In this document: positions 17,656-25,505 of the stretch, one piece after another
How positions within the stretch are numbered: the stretch's first letter is position 1
How the letters are laid out: each line of letters begins with the position of its first letter
Source: MWEI01 sp964600235
GTDB taxonomy: Bacteria; Desulfobacterota; Desulfomonilia; UBA1062
Direction: 5' to 3'
Assembly (NCBI GenBank): GCA_964600235.1
Contig: CAZRIV010000001.1
Coordinates: forward strand, 434,001-498,000
DNA length: 64,000 nt
The notes under the pieces: model-generated
Told to the model about the DNA's origin: nothing
Seen by the model: the letters and a program-made list of their open reading frames with translations, nothing else
The model's database searches: none
Made by a program: the position numbers and the translations under genes

Positions 17656-20408
17656 ACAGCACAGGAACCGGGTCCGCACCCATTGCGGTAATCAATGGGC
17701 TGTCGCACAGCTATGGAAAGAAGACCGCCCTCGATGACATTACCCTGTCCATCCCTTCCGGCTGCCAGGTGGGCTTCATCGGGCCGGACGGCGTCGGCAA
17801 GTCCACGCTGCTGAGCATTGTCGCAGGGCAGAAGAAGATCCAGAAAGGCGGCGTGCGCGTCCTGCAGGGCGATATGCGTTCGGGCATGCACCGGCACGAT
17901 GTCTGCTCCGAGATCGCCTTCATCCCCCAGGGCCTTGGGCAGAACCTCTATGCGACCCTGTCGGTATATGAAAACGTGGATTTTTTCGGGCGCCTCTTCG
18001 GGTTCACAACCGCCGAGAGGCAGGAACGCATCGACCGCCTCCTCAGGGCCACCAACCTTGCGCCCTTCGCCCACAGGCCTGCCGGCCAGCTCTCCGGCGG
18101 CATGAAGCAGAAACTGGGCCTGTGCTGCGCGTTGATCCACAACCCCGAACTGCTCATCATGGACGAGCCGACCACAGGGGTTGATCCCCTGTCAAGGCGC
18201 CAGTTCTGGGAGCTTGTAAAGGACATGAGCACCCACCACGGGGGGATGAGCATCCTCATCGCCACGGCGTACATGGAAGAGGCCGAGCACCTGGACTGGC
18301 TGGTCATGATGGAAGGCGGCCGTGTCCTTGCCTCGGGCACGCCTAATGAGCTGAAGAGACAGACGGGTACATCGACCATAGAAGACGCCTATATAGCCAT
18401 GCTGCCCGAAGAGATGCGCTATGGGCACAAAAGCTTTACAACCCCGCCCAGGATAACCTCGGAGGACGGTTCCGCCATCGAGGCCACCCATCTCACCAAG
18501 CAGTTCGGCGACTTCACTGCGGTGGACGACGTCTCGTTCACCATACCCAGGGGGGAGATCTTCGGCTTCGTGGGGTCCAACGGCTGCGGGAAGACCACCA
18601 CCATGAAGATGCTTACCGGTCTTCTCCATCCCACGCAGGGACAGGCGTACATCTTCGGCAGCTCCGTCGAGACCGGGAGCATCGAGCTGAAAAAACGCAT
18701 CGGCTACATGTCCCAGAGCTTCTCCTTATACGGCGAGCTCACGGTACGGCAGAACCTGGACATGCATGCGCATCTCTTTGACCTACCCACTGCCGACGCC
18801 GATATCCGCGTCAAGGAAATGGCCGACCAGTTCGGCCTGCACGACGTCATGGACGACCAGACCGAACGTCTGCCGCTCGGCATCCGCCAGCGCCTTTCCC
18901 TGGCCGTGGCGGCCATCCACTCGCCCGAGATCCTCATCCTGGACGAGCCCACCTCGGGCGTCGACCCCGTTGCCCGGGACCAGTTCTGGGAAGAGCTCAT
19001 AAAGCTCTCCAGGGAAAAGGGCGTCACCATCTTCGTGACCACCCACTACATGAATGAGGCCAACCGGTGCGACCGGGTAGCGCTCATGAGCATGGGCCGG
19101 GTCCTTGCCTGCGAGGCCCCGGACAGGCTCATAGAGATGCGCGGGTGCTCGAGCCTGGAAGAGGCCTTCATTGCATACATGAAGGACGATATAGCCAGGA
19201 GCGGGGACCTTGAAATAGTTGACGACGAAAAGCAGAGCATCCCGTTCATGCTCGCTCCGGAGCGTGTGCGCAAGCATGGCCGGTTCTTCGATATAACCCG
19301 CCTCGGCGCTCTTGCCCGCCGGGAGACCATCGAGCTCTTCCGCGACCCGGTCAGGCTCATCACCTCTTTCATCGTCTCGCCGCTCCTGCTGATCGTGTTC
19401 GGGTTCGGCATCTCCACGGACATTGAGAAGATAAGTTTTTCCACCCTCGATTATGACAAGAAACTCTGGAGCCGTGATTACCTGGAGTACTTCACCGGCT
19501 CCCGCTATTTCAAAGAACAGCCGCCGTTAAGCTCTCCTGCCGAGATCGACGCGGGATTCCAGAGCGGCGAATTCAAGATGGTCATTGAAATACCCCCCGG
19601 ATTCGAGAAGGACATAAAGAGGGGCAGGAGCCCGGTAGTGGGGCTCTGGATAGACGGAACCATGCCCTTCAGGGCTGAGACCATGAAAAATTATTCCGAT
19701 TCGGTCCATCTGTCCTACCTCATGGACCTGGCCGACCTCTCCCCGGTATCCGTGGAAACCACGTCCGTACATGTCCAGCCCAGGTACTGGTTCAACCCCC
19801 TGGTGAAGAGCAAGTTCTCCATCGTGCCCGGACTGCTGGCGGTGGTCCTGATGCTCGTCCCCTCCATGCTCACCGCCATCGGGGTGGTTCGTGAAAAGGA
19901 ACTGGGGTCCATAACGAACTTCTATTCCAGCCCCATGACCCGCCTGGAATTCCTCTGGGGCAAGCAGATACCCTATGTCGTGCTGACGGCCATCACCTTT
20001 TTCATCCTGGTGGCCATCATCCTGTTCCTGTTCGAGATCCCGCTCAAGGGAAGCTTCCCGACATTGATCGCCGGTGCCATACTCTATATCTTCACCAGTA
20101 CGGGCATCGGCCTGCTCATATCCACCTTCACCCGTACACAGATCGCGTCACTGGTGGCCGCCTTTGCCATGACACTCGTGCCTTCCTTCGAGTTCTCCGG
20201 GCTCATCACCCCTGCCTCGGCCCTGGTAGGCGGCGCCCAGGTCTTCTCCTGGATCTTCCCGGCCAGGTATTTCGTGAGCATCAGCGTGGGCACCTTCACC
20301 AAGGGAACCGGCTTTCCCGAACTGATGTGGAGTTTTGTTTTCCTTTTCATCGCCTATGCAAGCATACAGACCCTGACGGTCTTGCTGCTGAAAAAACAGG
20401 ACACCTGA
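17652..20408 (+). CDS. ABC exporter with two ATPase domains fused to an ABC-2 permease (RbbA/YhiH-like)
   Basis: 918 residues. The first ATPase domain has Walker A GPDGVGKST, signature LSGGMKQKLGLCCALIHNPE and Walker B LLIMDEPTTGVDPLS. The second has Walker A GSNGCGKTT, a degenerate signature LPLGIRQRLSLAVAAI and Walker B ILILDEPTSGVDPVA. From about residue 560 an ABC-2 membrane domain follows with one early and about five late segments. E. coli RbbA of this layout has been reported to be ribosome-associated, but the adaptor beside it suggests export. The ATG at 17652 overlaps the adaptor stop; a GTG at 17634 is also in frame. Confidence 0.92.
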   Translation: MNSTGTGSAPIAVINGLSHSYGKKTALDDITLSIPSGCQVGFIGPDGVGKSTLLSIVAGQKKIQKGGVRVLQGDMRSGMHRHDVCSEIAFIPQGLGQNLYATLSVYENVDFFGRLFGFTTAERQERIDRLLRATNLAPFAHRPAGQLSGGMKQKLGLCCALIHNPELLIMDEPTTGVDPLSRRQFWELVKDMSTHHGGMSILIATAYMEEAEHLDWLVMMEGGRVLASGTPNELKRQTGTSTIEDAYIAMLPEEMRYGHKSFTTPPRITSEDGSAIEATHLTKQFGDFTAVDDVSFTIPRGEIFGFVGSNGCGKTTTMKMLTGLLHPTQGQAYIFGSSVETGSIELKKRIGYMSQSFSLYGELTVRQNLDMHAHLFDLPTADADIRVKEMADQFGLHDVMDDQTERLPLGIRQRLSLAVAAIHSPEILILDEPTSGVDPVARDQFWEELIKLSREKGVTIFVTTHYMNEANRCDRVALMSMGRVLACEAPDRLIEMRGCSSLEEAFIAYMKDDIARSGDLEIVDDEKQSIPFMLAPERVRKHGRFFDITRLGALARRETIELFRDPVRLITSFIVSPLLLIVFGFGISTDIEKISFSTLDYDKKLWSRDYLEYFTGSRYFKEQPPLSSPAEIDAGFQSGEFKMVIEIPPGFEKDIKRGRSPVVGLWIDGTMPFRAETMKNYSDSVHLSYLMDLADLSPVSVETTSVHVQPRYWFNPLVKSKFSIVPGLLAVVLMLVPSMLTAIGVVREKELGSITNFYSSPMTRLEFLWGKQIPYVVLTAITFFILVAIILFLFEIPLKGSFPTLIAGAILYIFTSTGIGLLISTFTRTQIASLVAAFAMTLVPSFEFSGLITPASALVGGAQVFSWIFPARYFVSISVGTFTKGTGFPELMWSFVFLFIAYASIQTLTVLLLKKQDT

Positions 20409-20409
20409 C

Positions 20410-21528
20410 ATGTTGAGAAATCTCTGGCATATATACCGGCTGGGCCTCAAGGAGCTCATCAGCTTCCGCTACGACTACGTACTGATAGTCCTGGTCGTCT
20501 ACTGTTTCACGGTCATGGTCATCGTGCCATCCAAGGGCACCGGGCTCCAGGTGCACAATTCATCGGTGGCCTATGTGGACGAGGACCACTCGGCCCTTTC
20601 CAGCAGGATCATCGACTCCATTCAGAAGCCCCATTTCAAGACTCCCCGGGAGATCACCTTCCAGGATATCGACCGTGTCATGGACAGCGGTGAATATACC
20701 TTTGTGATCCACATACCATCAGGATTCCAGAAGGACATCCTCTCCAGGAAGTCGCCCGAGGTGCGCATCGATGTGGATGCCACGGCCATGGGTCATGCCA
20801 AGCTCGGCACCACGTACCTCACCAAGATCATCAACCAGGAGATAACGACCTACCTGATGGGCTCCAAGTATGTCATGGAACTGCCCATCCGGATAAATAC
20901 CCGGGTGCTGTACAACCAGAACCGCGAGAGCTCCTGGTTCATGTGCGTCGTGTTCCTCACCCACATGATCACCATGCTCGCCATCATCCTCCCGGCGGCC
21001 GCCCTGATAAAGGAAAAGGAGCGAGGCACCGTGGAGCACCTCCTGGTCATGCCCCTTGTCCCCCTTGAGATCACCATCGCCAAGGTCTGGGCCAACAGCC
21101 TTATCGTTATGATCGGGACCATATTCGCACTGTACTTTTCCGTGAAATGGGTGGTGGGCTCACCCATCGTGGGTTCTCCCCTCCTCTTCTTCTTCGGGAC
21201 CGTCGTCTTCCTCTATGCCACGACCGAACTGGGGGTATTCCTTGCCACCATTGCCAAGAACCAGCCCCAGGCAGGTCTTCTGAGCATACCCATCATCGTG
21301 CCCATATCCATGCTGAACGGCGGCACAACCCCCCTTGAATCCATGCCCCGGTTTCTCCAGATCGCCATGCAGTTCTCGCCCACCACGCACTACATGGAGT
21401 TCTGTTCCCGGGTGCTCTTCAGGAACGCCAGCCTGCTGGTGGTTGCGCCACAGCTTCTCGCCATGGCAGCCATAGGCACGGCCCTGTTCATCGGGGCCAT
21501 GATCCGCTTCAGGGCCACGTTCAGGTGA
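20410..21528 (+). CDS. ABC-2 type permease (YhhJ-like)
   Basis: 372 residues of the ABC-2 permease family: one N-terminal membrane segment (about 18-38), a long extracytoplasmic domain, then about five segments starting near FLTHMITMLAIILPAAALIK. The family motif KEKERGTVEHLLVMPLVPLE follows. It begins one base after the preceding stop and would pair with the ABC-2 domain of the fused protein. It ends the operon. Confidence 0.92.
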   Translation: MLRNLWHIYRLGLKELISFRYDYVLIVLVVYCFTVMVIVPSKGTGLQVHNSSVAYVDEDHSALSSRIIDSIQKPHFKTPREITFQDIDRVMDSGEYTFVIHIPSGFQKDILSRKSPEVRIDVDATAMGHAKLGTTYLTKIINQEITTYLMGSKYVMELPIRINTRVLYNQNRESSWFMCVVFLTHMITMLAIILPAAALIKEKERGTVEHLLVMPLVPLEITIAKVWANSLIVMIGTIFALYFSVKWVVGSPIVGSPLLFFFGTVVFLYATTELGVFLATIAKNQPQAGLLSIPIIVPISMLNGGTTPLESMPRFLQIAMQFSPTTHYMEFCSRVLFRNASLLVVAPQLLAMAAIGTALFIGAMIRFRATFR

Positions 21529-21601
21529 GGTTGATCAAGGAAATATCTCTGATCAAGACTTTGTGAAAAACCACGGGGCTCAGTCCTGTGCTGAAAACAA
21601 T

Positions 21602-21648
21602 GACCCTTGCATGGCTTCAAAAAGTCGATTGAGCCCGATGTGAGACCC
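21602..21648 (-). repeat. Tail repeat, copy 1 (reverse orientation)
   Basis: Read on the minus strand this gives GGGTCTCACATCGGGCTCAA, followed by TCGACTTTTTGAAGCCATGC and AAGGGTC. It aligns by eye with 58690-58737 and 63892-63940. On the minus strand it follows the outer flank of the palindrome at 21680-21766. Confidence 0.65.
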
Positions 21649-21679
21649 AGATTTTGCGTTTGAAGGTGTTTCAAATTGA

Positions 21680-21766
21680 TCCGTTTGAAGCAGTGATCAC
21701 TGAGCTTTTCGATGAATGCCTAGTATGCCGGCTGCTTGAGGCGGCGAGATCACTGCTTCGAACGGA
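21680..21766. repeat. About 86-bp palindromic repeat, copy a
   Basis: The arms TCCGTTTGAAGCAGTGATC and GATCACTGCTTCGAACGGA enclose a loop containing GATGAATGCCTAGTATGCCG. It is the most diverged of four copies (others at 27369, 32813, 53224) and one base longer. The outer flanks match those of copies c and d only when reversed. Confidence 0.8.
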
Positions 21767-21866
21767 CTTGTTAAAAAAACGATTTTGCCCGGCACGAACC
21801 ATATTCTTGGAGTGTATCAGGTACATGTGTGCACTTCCAAAAGCACAACCCGGGATAAAAACCTTA

Positions 21867-21940
21867 CCTGAACGAATGATGGATTTAGCCTGGGACAAGC
21901 GAAATCGCTTGTCCCAGGCTAAATCCATCATTTGTTCAGG
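21867..21940. repeat. 74-bp near-perfect palindrome
   Basis: The arms run from CCTGAACGAATGATGG through TTAGCCTGGGACAAGCGA and back, with one visible mismatch and almost no loop. The outer GAACxAATGATGG/CCATCATTTGTTC is shared with the hairpin at 63816-63888. Confidence 0.8.
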
Positions 21941-22015
21941 CCAAATTTCCGGTGCTGTTCAGCTCTGGGTATTGAGTTGTGCAGAGGGCTTAAATTCGTA
22001 TTTTTAAAAACTTGG

Positions 22016-22089
22016 CCCGTTCAGGTTGTTGATTCAGTCCAGAGATAGGCCATATGCTCACCCTGGACTGAATCAACAACCTGAACGGG
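22016..22089. repeat. Hairpin with a perfect 27-bp stem
   Basis: CCCGTTCAGGTTGTTGATTC extends to GTCCAG, then a 20-base loop (AGATAGGCCATATGCTCACC), then the exact reverse complement. It lies 30 bp past the stop of the patatin gene and could end its transcript, but is much longer than an ordinary terminator. Confidence 0.8.
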
Positions 22090-22118
22090 TGGATTTTTAA
22101 AGCCCTGCCGCGGGCTCC

Positions 22119-23048
22119 TTACAGCCTTCCTTCCTGCTTCAGCCTGGCTATTATCTGCTGTATGGCCGGCAGGGCCTGCACCGCGGCCTTTTCCCCTTCC
22201 AGGATGGCCTCGTGGCGTTTCTCCATCTCGGTCGAGCCGATGTTCTTCACATTGGGCCTTATCACCACGTCCGCCTTTTTCAGCTGATACTCGCTGATCT
22301 TGGCATACATGATGTCAACGGATTTCAGCATGGAGTCCAGGGTCCCCTGGGGCACCTCGCCGGCTATGCCGCCCGAGATGTCCACCGCGATGACCACGTC
22401 GGCCCCGTAGCGCCTTGCCACATCAACGGCCACCGGGCTCACCACGCCGCCATCCACATAGGTGTTTTCGCCGATCCTGACAGGCTGGAACACGCCGGGC
22501 ACGGAGCAGCTCGCACGGACCGCCTGGCCCGTGTTGCCGGTGGCGAATGCCACCTCTTCGCCGGTGCCCACATTGGTCGCCACAGCATAAAAACGGATCT
22601 TCAGCTTTTCAATGGTGGTGTTGCGTACGGTCTTGTTGATGAAATCCTCCAGCTTTTCCCCCTTGATAAAACCGTTGTCAGGTATGATCCGGTAGTCGAT
22701 GACATCCTTCTTCTCGATCTTCATGGCCAGGCTCTGCAGGTCGTAGGCCTTTATTCCCGATGCATACAGGCTCCCCACCAGGCTTCCGGCGCTGGTACCC
22801 ACGACCATCTGGATGGGGACCTTCTGTGTTTCCAGCACCTTGAGAACTCCGATATGCGCAAATCCCTTTGACGCGCCTGCACCCAGGACGATCGCTACCT
22901 TTGCCTGTTTCGGCTGGGGGGTTACTTCCCTGGGCATCTCTTTGGGCGCGCAGGAAATCAGGGCCATGAAGAAACACGCGATAATCACGGCAGGCAGGCC
23001 CTTGGCGAAAAGTGAATACAAGCTGAACGATCTCATTCTCTTATGCAT
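22119..23048 (-). CDS. Patatin-like phospholipase lipoprotein
   Basis: 309 residues. The signal ends in a lipobox (ALISC). The patatin features follow: the oxyanion loop VLGAGASKGFAHIGVLKVLE, nucleophile serine in VVGTSAGSLVGS, and catalytic aspartate in TYVDGGVVSPVAVDVARRYG. It belongs with the RssA/YchK-type serine lipid acyl hydrolases, here anchored in the envelope. The start at 23048 has a GGAAGGG site; an in-frame start at 23108 would bury the signal peptide. Confidence 0.92.
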   Translation of the reverse strand: MHKRMRSFSLYSLFAKGLPAVIIACFFMALISCAPKEMPREVTPQPKQAKVAIVLGAGASKGFAHIGVLKVLETQKVPIQMVVGTSAGSLVGSLYASGIKAYDLQSLAMKIEKKDVIDYRIIPDNGFIKGEKLEDFINKTVRNTTIEKLKIRFYAVATNVGTGEEVAFATGNTGQAVRASCSVPGVFQPVRIGENTYVDGGVVSPVAVDVARRYGADVVIAVDISGGIAGEVPQGTLDSMLKSVDIMYAKISEYQLKKADVVIRPNVKNIGSTEMEKRHEAILEGEKAAVQALPAIQQIIARLKQEGRL

Positions 23049-23228
23049 CCGTTTCCCTTCCAAGATAAATTTGCCTGGGTTATTACCCACAGGCCTTCCA
23101 AAGGTCAAGTCATCATATTAATGCCGTGGCCTGGATCGAGACATTCCAACCTGTTGACAATAACATTCATGCACCTCCATGCAGCACGGCCTTAAAGGAC
23201 TCGGGCAAAAATCCCGAGACCATAGTAT

Positions 23229-24122
23229 ATGCAACAGGCCACGAAAAACCTCAAGGCGTGGAGCCTTACAAGATCACTGGCGTTGTCGCTGATAACCGTT
23301 GCAGCCATAACCGTCCTACTCCAGGTGTTCCATAGGCCCTCATGCCCCTGCAGCGAGCCCCTGACCTACCGGATCGGGTCCGTGGATGCGCGGTTCAGAC
23401 TCGATGACGAGGAAGTGAGGCACGCCGTGCATGAGGCGGTTTCTCTCTGGGACAGGGCATCGGGCCGTGAGCTCTTCCGTGAGGACCCCCAAGGGGACAT
23501 CGTGATCAACCTCGTCTATGACTACCGCCAGGAGGCTTCGGACAAGCTGAAGGGAATCACGGGGACCATGGAGAACTCCAAGAGATCCTATGACGCGCTG
23601 AAGGCCCACCTGGAGGGTCTGGAATCGGATTTCCGGCAGAAGAAGGCCGAACTGGAAAGGGACCTGGCTGATTACAACGCACAGGTCTCGTCCCTGGGGG
23701 TGCAAGGCGAAGCCCAAGCACAGAGGGATTCCCTGGATTCCATGCGTCAAGACCTCCTGATGCGTCAGGAAGAACTGAAACGCATGACCGATACCATGAA
23801 CTCCACGGTGGTGCTGATCAATGAGCTCGCGCACGACCTTAACCTTGGCGTGCTGAACTACAACAATACAGGCGAGAGGCTGAGATCCGAATTCAGTGAG
23901 GGCATCTACGAAAGGAAAGGCGGCAAAGAGACCATAACCATATTCCATTTTACGAATCACACCAGGCTGGTGCGCGTGCTTGCCCATGAACTGGGCCATG
24001 CCCTGGGGCTCGGCCACGTGGATGATCCTCGGGCACTCATGTACCGGCTCAATCTATCCGAGTCCCTCGAACTCTCACCCGCTGACGTCTCGGCACTGAA
24101 GACGCGCTGCAGTGATGAATGA
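23229..24122 (+). CDS. Matrixin-like zinc metalloprotease with coiled-coil insert (copy 1)
   Basis: 297 residues. An N-terminal signal anchor (about 14-34) is followed by the first half of a metzincin domain (LTYRIGSVDARFRLDDEEVR, DIVINLVYDYRQEA). A helical coiled coil of about 100 residues (about 105-210) comes next, then the zinc helix VLAHELGHALGLGHVDDPRA with ALMYRLN as a Met-turn-like segment. It would act outside the cytoplasm, tethered to the membrane. A paralogue of the same layout lies at 40988-41917. The ribosome site is weak. Confidence 0.85.
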   Translation: MQQATKNLKAWSLTRSLALSLITVAAITVLLQVFHRPSCPCSEPLTYRIGSVDARFRLDDEEVRHAVHEAVSLWDRASGRELFREDPQGDIVINLVYDYRQEASDKLKGITGTMENSKRSYDALKAHLEGLESDFRQKKAELERDLADYNAQVSSLGVQGEAQAQRDSLDSMRQDLLMRQEELKRMTDTMNSTVVLINELAHDLNLGVLNYNNTGERLRSEFSEGIYERKGGKETITIFHFTNHTRLVRVLAHELGHALGLGHVDDPRALMYRLNLSESLELSPADVSALKTRCSDE

Positions 24123-24190
24123 GGCGGTTACGCCCCCCCCCCCTGCTCCGCCCCGGCCGTCCCGGACGGTCAAGGGTGAATTCCATGGAT

Positions 24191-25021
24191 TCACACCACC
24201 TTGCCCAGTTCTGATTCCCTGCCTTTATCACGATATTCCATGAGCAGTGTCTTGTGAAGATCGAGCTTCTCAGCATACCATTTCAGGACATTACGGTTGA
24301 AGGTATCGTAGGACTGGTAGGTTAATTTATACCCGAAAGAATAGATGAGGGAGAGGACGACCCCCAGGCAGACGGGCTGTGCCTGGTAGCTCTCGACATA
24401 GTCCGCCTTGAAATCTTTTTTCGGCACGATATTCATTTCATGCAGTTCGTAAGAAGTGCTTTTCCTGACGAGGTGCTTCCTGTCATCCTCGCTCAGGTAT
24501 CTGACAAGATCAAAAAGATCGTCTAGCGCATAGTAGAACACCGGGTGTCTGATGGTTATGCCGAATGCAGCGAAAAAATCATCCACCATCTCTACGCCCT
24601 TGGGCGTCTGTTCCACCCATAATGCCATGGTTATGTTGCTCCCGTCGAACACGTCCCTGATATTGTTGTCCAGGCAATACATGATCGTGCGTATATACAT
24701 GGTCAACCGGCAGAGCGGGCAGAGGTTCGATTCCACAAGGCCATGCCTGAGTGCGGACCTGAACTTGTTCTTTGTGATGACCTTGTGCATGAGCCTTGAA
24801 ACTGGCATCATGACGTGCGTGAACCTGATTTCTGGAAATGCCTTCTGGAGCGCAGGGATATTCCGCCTGGAATTTGCGTCGAGGCACGCAACCGGGACCT
24901 CGTAGGTCATCAGGATTATCTCGTCGAATTCACCCGTTTGAGCGGCCCTGCCCGCTGTGAGGGTGCTGTCGGACCCGCCTGAAAAGAGTATCACCGCCTT
25001 TTTTTTCATCGTTGCATCCAT
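24191..25021 (-). CDS. PP-loop ATP pyrophosphatase-superfamily enzyme
   Basis: 276 residues with an N-terminal PP-loop (KKAVILFSGGSDSTLTAGRA) like QueC, ThiI and other adenylating enzymes. A CPLC pair follows at about residue 101 in ESNLCPLCRLTMYIRTIMYC. The middle resembles tRNA- or nucleotide-modifying enzymes (DVFDGSNITMALWVEQTPKG), but I cannot name the substrate. It starts one base after the stop of a small membrane protein gene, so the two are probably co-expressed. A second ATG four codons later (25009) is possible. Confidence 0.75.
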   Translation of the reverse strand: MDATMKKKAVILFSGGSDSTLTAGRAAQTGEFDEIILMTYEVPVACLDANSRRNIPALQKAFPEIRFTHVMMPVSRLMHKVITKNKFRSALRHGLVESNLCPLCRLTMYIRTIMYCLDNNIRDVFDGSNITMALWVEQTPKGVEMVDDFFAAFGITIRHPVFYYALDDLFDLVRYLSEDDRKHLVRKSTSYELHEMNIVPKKDFKADYVESYQAQPVCLGVVLSLIYSFGYKLTYQSYDTFNRNVLKWYAEKLDLHKTLLMEYRDKGRESELGKVV

Positions 25022-25022
25022 C

Positions 25023-25229
25023 TTATGACAGCCCTTTGCTCTTCTCGTCCTGTTCCATCACGATGTTCATTGATCGAAAGAATTCGTATTGCTGCCAGAC
25101 GGGCAATTTCGCAACCGCCATGACAAAGAGGCTTTTCAACCTCATGGTCGGGATGAACAGAAACATGGTTAAAACAACCACTGACTGGATAAACCTTTTT
25201 ATGATGATCAAACGTTCTATGAGAGACAT
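25023..25229 (-). CDS. Small hydrophobic protein upstream of the PP-loop gene
   Basis: 68 residues with one strongly hydrophobic stretch (SVVVLTMFLFIPTMRLKSLF) and a charged C-terminus (EQDEKSKGLS). The family is unknown. It directly precedes the PP-loop gene with one base between them. It could be a membrane partner or simply a small leader gene. Confidence 0.5.
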   Translation of the reverse strand: MSLIERLIIIKRFIQSVVVLTMFLFIPTMRLKSLFVMAVAKLPVWQQYEFFRSMNIVMEQDEKSKGLS

Positions 25230-25505
25230 GCGTATTCCTGCTCCTTATGGTGGCGGTGGGCCATTTCTCTTATATACGAGTGAATAAAATGGATGCAGCG
25301 GCCAACAGGGACAACCTCCATTTCATTATTATATTATTGCATTCCATTCAATTGAACAGTTAACTTCTTTTACCTCATCACTATAAATCAATAATTATTT
25401 TTATTGTCAATAGCAATATCCACTCCCGTTGGAATATTACATTCATGATCATAATCTCCGATTTGGTATTGTCATCTCATGCGGGCTTGTACTACAGGAT
25501 CTCTG

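Larger units (their letters stand above)
21529..22118. other. Repeat-rich intergenic region
   Basis: 590 bp between convergent genes, filled by four distinct palindromic or repeated segments (21602-21648, 21680-21766, 21867-21940, 22016-22089), annotated separately. No convincing gene is present. Confidence 0.75.
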
